Shown one piece after another: positions 36,401 to 40,366 of a stretch of 64,000 nucleotides of DNA. The position numbers and the translations under genes are program-made. Source of the DNA: Tridacna crocea (taxonomy: Eukaryota; Mollusca; Bivalvia; Cardiida; Cardiidae); NCBI GenBank assembly GCA_943736015.1, contig OX031065.1, forward strand, positions 18,366,427 to 18,430,426. The letters run 5' to 3'. Within the stretch, counting starts at the first letter, position 1, and every line of letters begins with the position of its first letter. The notes beneath the pieces were generated by a model. The model had not been told where the DNA came from and did no database searches. It saw only the letters and a list, made by a program, of their open reading frames with translations.

Positions 36401-39081
36401 GTAAGAAAGTAACCAGCTACCTAGTAGAAAGTAACCTAGTAACCAGCATATTCTCCTGTTAACACAGTGTTTTACTCTGCTGGAAAAAAAATTCAATTTT
36501 TAAAATATATAACTTTATTTTGTCGTCTGCAAGCTATTTCAGTTTTGACCTGTTTAATATTTTGTCATATGGTAAAGAGTTAAAAGTAGAAAATATTGTG
36601 GATAAAGGATAAACATGTTGATACAAACTTGGTTACCCAGAATATAAAATAATTTTGATGATTGTCTTAATGATCTCGGAACATATTATTTTCTCAAATT
36701 TCACGCTCGTTAACAGCATTTCAAACTATTCTTATTCTCACGAAAATCGAGATTTATTGTGTAACCCTTCACCCATGAGAGAACAAATTTTGTACCTGTC
36801 AATGTTTACAGAATTCTTTACAAGGTACAAATATAAAATCCATCAACAAATAGTTAGAACTAACATCTCACGATTATCAATCGTAAAAGTCAAGAAATCG
36901 GTTATTTGACATGAAACTAAAGTGTAGGAGAAATGTCTTTAAAAGTGTCGGGGAACTGTGTAGTCGTGGAACTGTCTTGAAACCGTCTTTTTTTATATTA
37001 TTATTATTAATGCCACCCGTAAATCTACTGAAAATACTTCAAGTGAAACAAAGCTTATGCCGTACACTTAATTTTATCATGTATCGAATAATATTTCTGT
37101 AAGCGACGTTCGACCCGTAGCCTAATACATGTACATGTAGACGTGATACTGATCACGCTGTTCAAAAGTCTGGCATAACATCGTTATTTTCGCCATTGGT
37201 GGGCGAATTTTTACTTTTATCCTCATCATCAGAAACTATTCAGTTTCATTAAAAACTTGTTGGTACATGTACGGCCTTACCGGCCTAGAATCGTGTATTC
37301 CTTCGTCTTAAATATCGCTCATTTCACTATCTGAAACAAGGTCCATATTGAAACAAACGCTCCTATGACGTCACAGATCAAGGTGCGCTACAATAAGTAA
37401 GGGAGGTAAGCGATGCAAGAAAAACTAATAAGCAAAAATATAAATTGAAAAAAAGTACTTTTACTAATTTTTTTTTCAAATTACAATATTACCAGGTTGC
37501 CATTTGATAGATGTAGATTTCAAAATTAATCATATCAGAAACTTGTTGATTTGCCCTTTAAGTTTACAATATTTTCAGTGCAGAATATGTCTTATAATAT
37601 TCGCCCTCTAATTGTTAAAGTTTTGATTAACTGAAAAATTGTGTAAATATTCATACATGTAATGATAAGAAGGTGTCACCACTCATAGACAACAAAATCT
37701 TTTATGCATGCATATTTAGGGAATTTCCTGATGATAAAAATGATACAAAGAAGAACTTTCAAAGGAAAGAAAAGGAAAATATAAGAAAAATTTCTATCAG
37801 AGCATTTAATGAATTTTAAAAAAAATCAACCCTTCAGTTTTTCACCTAAAATAAACTGTCTCTCAAACCATCAATATTTACAAAGCATTCAAATATATAA
37901 TCAGCCAATATACAGCAGCTTTAATACCACTGTGAATAATTAATTTATTCGCCACATAATTTTAGTTTATTACACACTTTTTGGGTGTGAAAATTGCGCC
38001 TTTTGTTATCCAAACAATGTAATTAACGTATCTCATTTTATAAAAGTACGTGCTAATTCTTATGAAGTTTTTTTTTCCGATTTTTTTAATGGATAAAATA
38101 TATATTAATAATGATGGATAATGATATCAAGGTATGTGATGCTTTTTCCCTAATGTTAATTGTAATTGCCAAAAAAAAAAGAGAGATACAAACAGTGTAA
38201 TTTTATCATGAAGCGTTTCACAGACTTAGCTATTTATTCTCTGATATGCTTCATTATTTGTTCTAATCATGTAAGGCAAATTTGAAATAAAGCAGAATGA
38301 AAAATTATCATCATCAACATGATAAAGCAATATTTCTATTAATGTGTGGAAAGATGGAAGATAAAAACACTATAAAAATCATGGGTACATTTTGAAATCA
38401 CATTGGGTACGTTTTGACTCCACTTGGGTACGTTTTGACTTCAGTTGGGTACATTTTGACTCCACTTGGGTATGTTTTGGCTTGGGTACGTTTTGGTTTG
38501 GGTACGTTTTGACTGTAAACCTTTATCTGTACTAGGGAACTGTCTTCATAAATTATACCAGGAAACTGTCTCCTAATATGTTGAGAACCTGTCTCAAAAC
38601 CTGTTTTGGGGAACTGTGTTGTTAGGGCACTGTCTAGATACCATGAATACTGTAAATATCCGGTAACCGATTATATCCGATTACACTGCGTACTACGGGT
38701 CCTATATATTGACAGACTTGCAGTGATTATTCGTTACTGAAAAAGAGTTAACCATTCTTAGATGCGCTGTTAACAGGAACCGCACATTTTCCATAGTTTG
38801 TGCAATTTGTTATGAGATGACATGAAGAACTTTTTGCATCTCAATAGATCTGATATGTCCATGAGAAACTTGAGCCTGTGCTATCTTTAAGTTTAATGAC
38901 ATTGAAGTATACTGCTTTTTGAGAAGTTTTCTGCAAGTATGCTCTTAAAAGAATCCTGTTTCGCATAATTCACCTCTTCATGGCACAGCTTCTCAAATGC
39001 CTTCTGAATATCTTCCATATTTATTAAATGTTCCACATCTTCGGTTTCCACAGACGTGGCATCGTTTCTGGAAGACGCCAT
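363..39081 (-). CDS. COG4: COG4, conserved oligomeric Golgi complex subunit 4 (complete, 22 coding exons)
   Basis: Subunit of the eight-protein COG tether that holds intra-Golgi retrograde vesicles for SNARE-mediated fusion at the cytosolic Golgi face. Coding exons (minus strand, 5' to 3'): 39081-38974, 25563-25481, 24324-24210, 22578-22477, 21689-21617, 20357-20164, 18375-18216, 17328-17222, 16259-16207, 15603-15507, 15175-15133, 13688-13570, 12657-12572, 12198-11979, 10889-10827, 10146-10090, 7048-6902, 5551-5468, 4415-4314, 2807-2679, 1848-1757, 405-363. All introns are GT-AG and all phases agree; total 2277 nt = 758 aa plus stop, against about 785 aa in human. The family match is collinear throughout, for example [22 protein letters not shown] and [16 protein letters not shown]. 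The Arg/Glu pair known in human COG4 as R729/E764 (R729W causes a glycosylation disorder) is kept as R702/E737. The start was chosen at MASSRND (AAAATGG context); the frame stays open upstream to 39159, so a longer N-terminus cannot be excluded. Confidence 0.97.
466..695 (-). mobile_element. TTAA foldback MITE, core-B subfamily
   Basis: TTAA at both ends. The central palindrome (about 534-588) has the arm GGCAAAAGGTGAAATTGCTC, unlike the common core. Lies in the COG4 last intron; opposite orientation to the two other core-B copies. Confidence 0.85.
1368..1595 (+). mobile_element. TTAA foldback MITE, core-A, complete
   Basis: Begins TTAACCCATTACCACACAAT and ends GGTAATGAGTTAA. The core pairs GAAAATGCTGGTAACC with its complement around 1453. 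COG4 last intron. This orientation is called plus for all copies. Confidence 0.88.
1757..1848 (-). CDS. COG4: COG4 exon 21 (residues 715-744)
   Basis: [30 protein letters not shown]: the most conserved COG4 C-terminal block, including E737 (human E764). Exit phase 2 (AG|A arginine). Confidence 0.98.
1947..2164 (-). mobile_element. TTAA foldback MITE, core-A
   Basis: Starts TTAACCAGACAACAAAATTT, core around 2075, ends GTGGTAAGGGTTAA. A partial tip of another copy abuts it on the left (1903-1946). Confidence 0.8.
2679..2807 (-). CDS. COG4: COG4 exon 20 (residues 672-714)
   Basis: [40 protein letters not shown]-terminal domain. Carries R702, equivalent to human R729. Donor GTAAGT. Confidence 0.98.
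2866..3102 (-). mobile_element. TTAA foldback MITE, core-A, right end decayed
   Basis: Starts TTAACTCTTTTCCACACAAA; core palindrome about 2985-3040. The final TTAA is lost. A tip fragment of a further copy is at 2300-2358. Confidence 0.75.
3161..3279. repeat. 66-bp direct duplication
   Basis: A unit starting GCAGATTAC and containing TTTTTCATCTTGTTG is present at 3161-3213 and again at 3227-3279 with few differences. Local tandem duplication in a COG4 intron. Confidence 0.85.
3479..3707 (+). mobile_element. TTAA foldback MITE, core-A, complete
   Basis: TTAACCCTTTACCACACAAT to GGTAAAGAATTAA; core around 3568. Confidence 0.87.
3842..3910 (+). mobile_element. TTAA MITE, left-end fragment
   Basis: Only the left tip and GAGAAAGAAGCC stem are present; the element breaks off into the repeat at 3911-4023. 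Confidence 0.7.
3911..4023 (+). repeat. Short interspersed repeat, inverted copy of 1-118
   Basis: Reverse complement of the first 118 bases with scattered differences. It sits between a truncated MITE and a complete one. Confidence 0.8.
4024..4233 (+). mobile_element. TTAA foldback MITE, core-A, shortened stem
   Basis: Both TTAA ends present; one arm of the core has lost the GAAAATGCTGGTAA part, so the hairpin is shorter (4080-4125). Confidence 0.85.
4314..4415 (-). CDS. COG4: COG4 exon 19 (residues 638-671)
   Basis: [20 protein letters not shown]...[12 protein letters not shown] aligns without gap to human ASLSPVIYDSL...LEKVVLKSTFNR. Acceptor TGTAG, donor GTGAGT. Confidence 0.95.
4972..5195 (+). 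mobile_element. TTAA foldback MITE, core-A
   Basis: TTAA 4972-4975 to 5192-5195; core around 5063. Intron between COG4 exons 18 and 19. Confidence 0.85.
5283..5404 (-). mobile_element. TTAA MITE, right half only
   Basis: Core hairpin around 5325 plus right arm, ending CAGGGTTTGAATTA; the left third is missing. It lies 64 nt before COG4 exon 18. Confidence 0.7.
5468..5551 (-). CDS. COG4: COG4 exon 18 (residues 610-637)
   Basis: [20 protein letters not shown] matches family [14 protein letters not shown]. Acceptor TTACAG, donor GTATAG. Confidence 0.96.
5777..5990 (-). mobile_element. TTAA foldback MITE, one core arm deleted
   Basis: TTAACTCTTTCCCAAATAAC to GTGGTAATGGGTTAA; the left arm of the core is lost, leaving GGTTACCAGCATTTTTTCC. 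Confidence 0.82.
6357..6615. repeat. Minisatellite, about 41-46-bp monomer
   Basis: Five to six imperfect units containing CAGCTGCCCAGATATACACC and CAAATACATAG. Read on the minus strand it gives low-complexity Tyr/Leu/Gly ORFs, which I do not regard as genes. Confidence 0.88.
6902..7048 (-). CDS. COG4: COG4 exon 17 (residues 561-609)
   Basis: [20 protein letters not shown]...[22 protein letters not shown] aligns with human [20 protein letters not shown] and following. Donor GTAAGT. Confidence 0.95.
7714..7940 (+). mobile_element. TTAA foldback MITE, core-B subfamily
   Basis: Tips as in core-A, but the body reads GGCATTTCTATGGTATCTC and the core is AAAAGGTGAAATTGCTCGTC with its complement (about 7834-7880). 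Confidence 0.85.
8037..10066 (+). mobile_element. Helitron-like satellite-carrying element 1 (145-bp monomers)
   Basis: Starts CAAGAGGGCCATGATGGCCC (its own small stem) and ATCGCTCACCTGAG. Ends with the hairpin GAGCACTTCGTGCTC (10041-10055), then AGGTGAGCTAA, a CTRR-type terminus 11 nt past the hairpin. The interior is about 13 head-to-tail 145-bp units, most similar at 9000-9960 and more diverged leftward; each unit runs TTTTTCTAAGATTTGACC, TCGTCCGAGATATCATC. Non-autonomous: no Rep or helicase. Pearl-type/HINE elements of bivalves have this layout, so the class is inferred. It lies in the intron between COG4 exons 16 and 17. Confidence 0.75.
10090..10146 (-). CDS. COG4: COG4 exon 16 (residues 542-560)
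   Basis: 19 codons [19 protein letters not shown] between TTACAG and GTAGGC. Its 3' end lies 24 nt from the 3' end of the satellite-carrying element at 8037-10066. Confidence 0.92.
10238..10283. repeat. 23-bp perfect tandem duplication
   Basis: CTTCACCCAAACAAAACCTT plus AAG occurs twice back to back. Confidence 0.95.
10827..10889 (-). CDS. COG4: COG4 exon 15 (residues 521-541)
   Basis: [20 protein letters not shown] matches family [20 protein letters not shown]. Acceptor TTTGCAG, donor GTAAGT. Confidence 0.95.
10924..11147 (-). mobile_element. Half MITE framed by a 47-bp direct duplication of host flank
   Basis: Flank 10924-10970 (TTAAATGAAGGAATTTTTCA onward) recurs at 11101-11147 with two differences. 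Between them lies the right half of a minus-orientation core-A MITE (core around 11007, TTAA at 11101). Confidence 0.85.
11148..11661 (+). repeat. Interspersed repeat D, interrupted at 11225-11465
   Basis: Shares GATGCAT..TAT.CAAGCAAGTCATCAT, CATTTTGTCTAACAA and AGCCTGGCTCAT-like blocks with 20862-21112 and 59166-59395. Function and class unknown. Confidence 0.6.
11225..11465. mobile_element. Foldback repeat with AAAAGGGG/CCCCTTTT ends
   Basis: Ends AAAAGGGGCATTTGGACATT and its imperfect complement. Two internal arms each carry CAGCCTGCGCAGTCC- and CAGGCTGATC-like blocks in inverted order. This CAGCCTGCGCA repeat type is common in clam genomes (recollection). Confidence 0.65.
11979..12198 (-). 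CDS. COG4: COG4 exon 14 (residues 447-520)
   Basis: Longest coding exon: [48 protein letters not shown]. This aligns with human ALSSSSIDCLCAMINLATT onward. Donor GTATGT. Confidence 0.97.
12572..12657 (-). CDS. COG4: COG4 exon 13 (residues 419-446)
   Basis: Ends [16 protein letters not shown], equal to human TSSMVDDVFYIVKKCI. Acceptor TCTAG, donor GTATAA, exit phase 2. Confidence 0.96.
12950..13129 (-). mobile_element. TTAA MITE, left tip lost
   Basis: Recognised by AAAGCATTTGCAGATGA, the core GTGGGAAAGGATAAAATACT and its complement, and the right-end GGGATTGTGTGG. Confidence 0.75.
13325..13540 (+). mobile_element. TTAA MITE, core decayed
   Basis: Tips recognisable (CTTACCACACAACCACAA; AATGCTTTTAATTTAG). 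The core is replaced by a duplicated AATCCTTTGAA/TTATA..AACC motif. Confidence 0.6.
13570..13688 (-). CDS. COG4: COG4 exon 12 (residues 379-418)
   Basis: Contains [21 protein letters not shown], the family [19 protein letters not shown] block. Acceptor TACAG, donor GTAGGA. Confidence 0.97.
14419..14923 (+). mobile_element. Helitron-like element, type 2 ends, deleted
   Basis: Starts ACAAGAGCCGTCAGAGATG and ends with hairpin CTCCCCTGAAATGTTTCAGG plus GAGGATAAAA. It has the GGACGGACAGACG run near the 3' end as at 61657-62893. Intron between COG4 exons 11 and 12. Confidence 0.65.
15133..15175 (-). CDS. COG4: COG4 exon 11 (residues 365-378)
   Basis: 43-nt microexon-like piece [14 protein letters not shown], supported by acceptor TTACAG, donor GTATTC, and phase 0 in and 1 out, which restores frame with exon 12. 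Confidence 0.88.
15507..15603 (-). CDS. COG4: COG4 exon 10 (residues 332-364)
   Basis: [20 protein letters not shown]...[12 protein letters not shown] matches human [29 protein letters not shown]. Acceptor TTTCAG, donor GTAAGT. Confidence 0.97.
15655..15874 (-). mobile_element. TTAA foldback MITE, core-A
   Basis: Left tip worn; core AGAAAATGCCGGTTACCGGC around 15777; ends AGTAAAGGATTAA. A small fragment of another copy is at 15375-15430. It begins 52 nt upstream of COG4 exon 10. Confidence 0.78.
16207..16259 (-). CDS. COG4: COG4 exon 9 (residues 315-331)
   Basis: Short exon [17 protein letters not shown]. It aligns with human VQNNLMRNSTTEK. Acceptor ATAG, donor GTAAGT, exit phase 2. Confidence 0.9.
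16330..16625. mobile_element. Two decayed TTAA MITEs side by side
   Basis: A foldback at 16338-16412 (AACCTTGTTTGAAAAAGAG paired) joins a worn plus-orientation copy from about 16421 (ACCTTTTACCACACAACAAT). Confidence 0.55.
17222..17328 (-). CDS. COG4: COG4 exon 8 (residues 279-314)
   Basis: Continues [27 protein letters not shown]...RDF, aligned with human [27 protein letters not shown]. Donor GTGAGT. Confidence 0.96.
18104..18193 (-). mobile_element. TTAA MITE, right half
   Basis: Starts inside the core (TTACCGGCATTTTCTCC) and ends GTGGTAATGGGTTAA, 22 nt from the end of COG4 exon 7. Confidence 0.75.
18216..18375 (-). CDS. COG4: COG4 exon 7 (residues 226-278)
   Basis: LSDDTDSSM...[17 protein letters not shown]...[13 protein letters not shown] matches the family [28 protein letters not shown]. 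Acceptor ATTAG, donor GTAACT, exit phase 1. Confidence 0.96.
18491..18656 (+). mobile_element. TTAA MITE, left tip lost
   Basis: Core at 18491-18545, then the usual right arm, ending GACTGGTTAA, which is also the left TTAA of the next copy. Confidence 0.75.
18653..18881 (-). mobile_element. TTAA foldback MITE, core-A, reference-quality copy
   Basis: 229 bp with TTAA at both ends. TTAACCCATTACCACACAAG...; the core stem (GTGGGAAAAGGAGAAAATGC and its exact complement) spans about 18768-18823. Very similar to the 229-bp copy at 49718-49946. Confidence 0.93.
18890..19051 (+). mobile_element. TTAA MITE, left half of core deleted
   Basis: Tip CTCTTTACCAAATGG runs straight into the right core arm; ends GGTAAAGAGTTAA. 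Confidence 0.78.
19253..19484 (-). mobile_element. TTAA foldback MITE, core-A, complete
   Basis: TTAACTCTTTACCAAATGAC to GTGGTAAAAGTTAA; core around 19400. Confidence 0.88.
19514..19729 (-). mobile_element. TTAA foldback MITE, core-A, complete
   Basis: TTAACTCATTACCAAATGCC to GAGCTAATGGGTTAA; core about 19615-19670. Confidence 0.88.
19738..19894 (+). mobile_element. TTAA MITE, left tip lost
   Basis: Worn core around 19775; right arm to TTGGTAAGAATTAA, sharing its TTAA with the next copy. Confidence 0.72.
19891..20119 (-). mobile_element. TTAA foldback MITE, core-A, complete
   Basis: 229 bp, core about 20005-20060. Ends 45 nt from COG4 exon 6. Confidence 0.9.
20164..20357 (-). CDS. COG4: COG4 exon 6 (residues 161-225)
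   Basis: Contains [10 protein letters not shown] and [20 protein letters not shown], a COG4 signature. Donor GTTTGA is non-consensus after position 3. The exon is closely flanked on both sides by palindromic MITEs (45 and 51 nt away). Confidence 0.97.
20409..20626 (-). mobile_element. TTAA foldback MITE, core-A
   Basis: Begins 51 nt on the other side of COG4 exon 6; ends in the TTAA shared with the following copy. Confidence 0.87.
20623..20850 (+). mobile_element. TTAA foldback MITE with hybrid core
   Basis: Tips and arms as core-A, but the loop end of the stem reads GAAATTGCTCAT and AGCGAGCAATTTC, the apex of core-B. Intermediate between the two subfamilies. Confidence 0.85.
20862..21112 (+). 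repeat. Interspersed repeat D copy
   Basis: GATGCATAATACCAAGCAAG, CATTTTGTCTAACAAATGAG and AGGATGTAGCTCATT blocks as in 11148-11661. The rest to 21600 shows nothing I recognise. Confidence 0.55.
21617..21689 (-). CDS. COG4: COG4 exon 5 (residues 137-160)
   Basis: [16 protein letters not shown] aligns with the family AAAHTHRYLCLDKSVI block. Acceptor TTACAG, donor GTAGAC, exit phase 1. Confidence 0.95.
21766..21996 (-). mobile_element. TTAA foldback MITE, core-A, complete
   Basis: TTAACTCTTTACCAAACAAC to GTGGTAAAGTATTAA; core around 21905. Confidence 0.9.
22240..22387 (-). mobile_element. TTAA MITE, left third lost, core disrupted
   Basis: An insertion of about 20 bp splits the core; right arm and GGTGAAGGGTTAA intact. 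Confidence 0.7.
22477..22578 (-). CDS. COG4: COG4 exon 4 (residues 103-136)
   Basis: [19 protein letters not shown]...[12 protein letters not shown] matches the human [25 protein letters not shown] block. Donor is the weaker GTTGGT. Confidence 0.96.
22643..22849 (+). mobile_element. TTAA foldback MITE, core-A, worn
   Basis: Core GGAGAAAATGCTGGTAACC around 22710; right tip GGTAAAGAGTTCAA. Begins 65 nt upstream of COG4 exon 4. Confidence 0.75.
23122..23345 (-). mobile_element. TTAA foldback MITE, core-A, tips mutated
   Basis: CACCAAACGACAATATTACA to GTGGCAATGGGCTAA; core around 23258. The region 23346-23960 beyond it holds only old, low-similarity repeat traces (GATCAAGATCAGACTGCA shared with 17495-17525). 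Confidence 0.8.
23969..24134 (+). mobile_element. TTAA MITE, short-core variant
   Basis: TTAACCCTTTACCACACAAA, then a small palindrome GAAAACAGTGTGAGAAACACTG and a worn right tip. Confidence 0.65.
24210..24324 (-). CDS. COG4: COG4 exon 3 (residues 64-102)
   Basis: PNLQML...QLSSMVTF...[16 protein letters not shown] is nearly identical to the vertebrate family segment. Acceptor TTTCAG, donor GTAAAA, exit phase 0. Confidence 0.97.
24967..25174 (+). mobile_element. TTAA foldback MITE, core-A, tips worn
   Basis: CCCTTTACAACGCAATCC; core about 25025-25075; right arm to 25174. Confidence 0.78.
25193..25412 (-). mobile_element. TTAA foldback MITE, core-A
   Basis: Left TTAA mutated to GTAA; core about 25308-25360; right tip GTGGTAATCATCTAA. 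It lies 69 nt past COG4 exon 2. Confidence 0.83.
25481..25563 (-). CDS. COG4: COG4 exon 2 (residues 37-64)
   Basis: Acceptor TTTCAG, then [13 protein letters not shown]...[10 protein letters not shown]. This is coiled-coil-like and aligns with the human LLEQQNTIESKMVTLHR region. Donor GTATGT; phase 2 exit. Confidence 0.94.
25873..26893 (-). mobile_element. Truncated hAT-like element, paralogue of 42894-44051
   Basis: Reverse-complement match to 42894-43627, including ATCGATAG..GTACAAT, AAGAAGATGG and the TTGCCTAACATCA tip. It carries the foldback element 26062-26517, which the paralogue lacks. Confidence 0.8.
26062..26517. mobile_element. 456-bp foldback transposon, arms about 220 bp
   Basis: Arms 26062-26283 and 26298-26517 are near-identical inverted copies starting CACGGC(G/T)GGGAATCACGTG. 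It is flanked by the 8-bp duplication AATTAACT (26054-26061 and 26518-26525). The paralogous site near 43430-43460 is unoccupied, confirming insertion. Contains a CAA microsatellite in each arm. Confidence 0.92.
27171..28568 (+). mobile_element. Helitron-like satellite-carrying element 2 (about 166-bp monomers)
   Basis: Same 5' end as element 1 (CAAGAGGGCCAAGATGGCC, GATCGCTCACCTGA). Same 3' end: hairpin GAGCACGCTGTGCTC at 28543-28557, then AGGTGAGCTAA. The interior is six to seven units with CACCAGAGCCATGTTTCTTG and GTTTCAGAGAAGAAGAATTT. The 3' segment GTTGCCATGGCAACCAGA to TTTAGGAGGAG is shared with element 3. In COG4 intron 1. Confidence 0.75.
28745..29537. mobile_element. MULE-like TIR element, 793 bp
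   Basis: Ends GGTCTCCCTAAAAAATGTCT and GGGAGATCC complement; both TIRs continue as repeated GTCTACAAGTGTCTACA. Flanked by ATAATCTGAC at 28735-28744 and 29538-29547. A 9-10-bp duplication is Mutator-like. No transposase read. Confidence 0.85.
29694..31255. mobile_element. CAGGGTT-ended DNA element nested in element A
   Basis: Ends CAGGGTTCCCTCTGG and the imperfect complement of CCAGCGAGAACCCTG, hAT-like tips, with GCGCCA blocks inside both. Flanked by only 6 bp, CCGACA (29688-29693, 31256-31261). Holds a possible LINE-tail repeat (29803-29880) and a MITE at 30657. Confidence 0.72.
30657..30842 (+). mobile_element. TTAA MITE, core-A, left core arm lost
   Basis: AACCCTTTACCAAACAATCC, then GGTAACCAGCATTTTCTCC directly after the left stem; ends GGGAAAGGGTTAA. 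Confidence 0.78.
31755..33358 (+). mobile_element. Helitron-like satellite-carrying element 3 (about 167-bp monomers)
   Basis: CAAGAGGACCATGATGGTCC and ATCGCTCACCTGAG at the 5' end; hairpin GAGCACTTCGTGCTC (33333-33347), then AGGTGAGCTAA at the 3' end. Interior: about eight units with AACTTGTGACCCCTGGGG and TCCACTAGGAGATGCTACAT. Inserted into the left repeat array of the P-like element. Confidence 0.77.
33706..33760 (-). repeat. Possible LINE 3' tail, (AAGTC)n then CCTTTATTTGGC
   Basis: TCAAGTCAAGTCAAGTCAAA followed by TCCTTTATTTGGC resembles the reversed tail of a non-LTR element; 29803-29835 (TCAATCAATCAATATCTTTATT) is similar. No reverse transcriptase was found. Confidence 0.4.
33958..34155 (+). 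mobile_element. TTAA MITE, degenerate
   Basis: TTAATTACACAATCTG left tip, CTCACAATGTTTTTTACCC after the core, GGTAAAGAGTTAA right tip. Confidence 0.6.
34467..34895 (+). pseudogene. THAP-domain fragment (transposase or THAP gene relic)
   Basis: THAP domains are C2CH zinc-dependent DNA-binding modules. ATG at 34467 reads [10 protein letters not shown]. The family form is YGC, so the second zinc cysteine is lost (TTC), and TGA follows in frame at 34503. The same frame resumes: [25 protein letters not shown] (intact C-x2-H) and [10 protein letters not shown] (the AVPTxF box). No catalytic domain could be read downstream. Its position between the inverted arrays of 31714-38522 suggests it is that element's transposase remnant. 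Confidence 0.8.
34943..35168 (-). mobile_element. TTAA foldback MITE, core-A, complete
   Basis: TTAACCCTTTACTAAAAGAC to GGTAAAGGGTTAA; core around 35080, with several mismatches. Confidence 0.83.
35169..35700 (-). mobile_element. Cluster of degenerate TTAA MITE pieces
   Basis: Core remnants at 35236-35282 and 35385-35420, an arm with TTGAAAGCATTTGCAGACAA at 35499-35520, and another core half at 35610-35650. Confidence 0.55.
35990..36222 (+). mobile_element. TTAA MITE, worn
   Basis: Core AGAGAAATGTTGCTGACCAG around 36080 and right tip TTTGGTAACAATTTAA. Confidence 0.6.
36336..36583 (+). mobile_element. TTAA MITE with small internal duplication
   Basis: TTAACCCTTTACCAATCAAT to GGTAAAGAGTTAA. 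The core is altered by a repeated GAAAGTAACC(AG)..TAG segment (36403-36440). Confidence 0.75.
36584..38384. other. Interior of the P-like element without readable genes
   Basis: AT-rich; ORFs at 36655 and 36911 lack recognisable domains. GGAACTGTCTTGAAACC near 36965 resembles the GGAACTGT motifs at 29565 and 38535-38640. Confidence 0.5.
38974..39081 (-). CDS. COG4: COG4 exon 1 (residues 1-36)
   Basis: Encodes the N-terminal helix ending KLCHEE, matching the human ERLCGEE segment. Donor GTGAAT follows at 38973. The exon is 13.4 kb away from exon 2, and the joined reading gives the same 21-residue spacing to the next conserved block as in human COG4. Confidence 0.9.
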
Positions 39082-39300
39082 TTTGAAACTATAATTCGTC
39101 CTGAAGTTAACTCGAACCCTTAGGAGACGCCCCAAGACACTTCGCAAAACGTGCAACACACGAAAACCTACAGCCCCCTAAAAATTTCATCCTTGTTTAT
39201 ATTGACCAGTAGTGGCATATTTTTGGAAACGATTTGAATCAATATTAACGTGTTAACTAACGATTTTAATAAATGATAAGTCATAAACTCATTCATAGAC
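39082..39300. promoter_or_regulatory. Presumed COG4 5' UTR and promoter side of the divergent gene pair
   Basis: Immediately upstream of the COG4 start. Moderately GC-rich (GACGTGGC, GGAGACGCCCC) compared with the AT-rich neighbourhood. No TATA box or clear core element was identified, so the exact start site is unknown. Confidence 0.4.
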
Positions 39301-39372
39301 AAGAAAGAAAGAAAGTAAGAAAGAAAGAAGGAAAGAAATAATTTAGAATAAATAATTTAGAAAGAAATAAAG

Positions 39373-39450
<78 letters not shown>
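39301..39450. repeat. Microsatellites (GAAA)n then (AG)n
   Basis: GAAA-type tract 39301-39393 followed by an uninterrupted AG tract 39394-39450. Further GATA and GAAA tracts lie at 39693-39790. Confidence 0.97.
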
Positions 39451-39455
<5 letters not shown>

Positions 39456-39967
39456 TTGAGTGGGTTGGTAGCGTGAGCATGATTTGCTGAGACAGTCAGT
39501 GGTCAATGGCTAGTCAATGAGTGAGTCAGTGTTTCAGAGAGTCAGTGAGTAAATAACTTGGAAGAAGATCTGCCAGTTAGTCTTGTTGCAAGTTAGTTAT
39601 TTTGCCTGCAAGTTAGATCAGGCGAGCTTTTAAGTAAATTTAATAGCAAACAAATGATTTCGAGCAGACAAACAGGAAAGAATTCAAGCAGATAGATAGA
39701 TAGATAGATAGATGAAAGAAAGAAAGAAACAAAGGTAGACGAAAGAAAGAAACAAACAAACAAATAAAGAAAGAAATAAAGAAATAAATATGAAAAAGCT
39801 GAAAAAATAAAGGGCGTTGATATTTCTAGAAGTACATGAGAGAATTGTGCTACAAAATTGTTATAAAGGTTTTTTCCTGCGTTGTCACTGAATATCGATA
39901 TTGACGTTTTGAGGATGATCTTGTATTGGGCCGTTTAAGCAATTTTGAGTTTTATGGGATAGCTTGA

Positions 39968-40366
39968 ATGCCGGCCGTTTCCGGTGGTAAGAAGGGTTCG
40001 TATGAAAAACAACGACATGAAAATCGAGTGTCATCAGGTTATTTAAGGTACATGCAACTTATTGCTCAATGCGATTTCAAACTTGTGGGTTTTCTTTTTT
40101 GTTTTTTAACCATACATCAAAAGGTCACGGCGTCCTTTGAAATACGTTGTCTTCCTCAACGCCAGGCAAGTGGCATCTCTTTTAAACTTACTAGGATTCC
40201 AGTACCCACCGCAACAAGTGAAATGCAGCATTTCATTTCAAATAAACGTAATGCCAAGGTTTCTTTGTCTAGGCCTGAAATTGTTACAAAAAAAAAACGT
40301 GAAAACCCATTACAATTCGATGATAAACAAGGCATCGTCCGATTAGAGCGACTTCAAACTGTGTAG
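39968..40366 (+). other. 132-codon ORF, probably TE-derived
   Basis: Starts MPAVSGGKK and ends KRENPLQ...GIVRLERLQTV. The end resembles peptides readable in hAT-like elements at 26550-26615, 43370-43430 (reverse) and 60730-60800 (IVRSESLQ), so it is likely a transposon relic. An alternative reading is that 39987 (GTG|GTAAGA) is the donor of an SF3B3 5' UTR exon; neither is proved. Confidence 0.35.

Larger units (their letters stand above)
31714..38522. mobile_element. P-like/THAP element with inverted repeat-array ends
   Basis: Both ends are arrays of the unit GTCAAAACGTACCCAA in inverted orientation: 31722-31754 plus 33360-33427 on the left, 38386-38515 on the right. The outer order GTCAAAACG..CCCAAACC, AAAACGTACCCAA matches on both sides. 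Flanked by TTATCTG at 31707-31713 and 38523-38529 (8 bp if one mismatch is allowed). Contains a broken THAP domain at 34467. P elements have THAP transposases and 8-bp TSDs; Kolobok is an alternative class. Confidence 0.75.
29576..38533. mobile_element. Element A, a nested stack bounded by a 12-bp direct repeat
   Basis: Starts AGTCTCAATAATGAAACG, ends ACAGTTATCTGTACT when the two inserts are removed (tips AGTNNCARATAA inverted). Flanks AGGGAACTGTCT at 29564-29575 and 38534-38545. Its left (29576-29690) and right (31262-31713) parts are homologous to element B at 41340-42778. Class unknown. Confidence 0.72.

Noticed and set aside
39082..39159. Longer COG4 N-terminus from the upstream in-frame ATG at 39159
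   Set aside because: Open frame, but the Arg-rich extension does not resemble the family N-terminus and the ATG at 39081 has better context; left as a possibility only.
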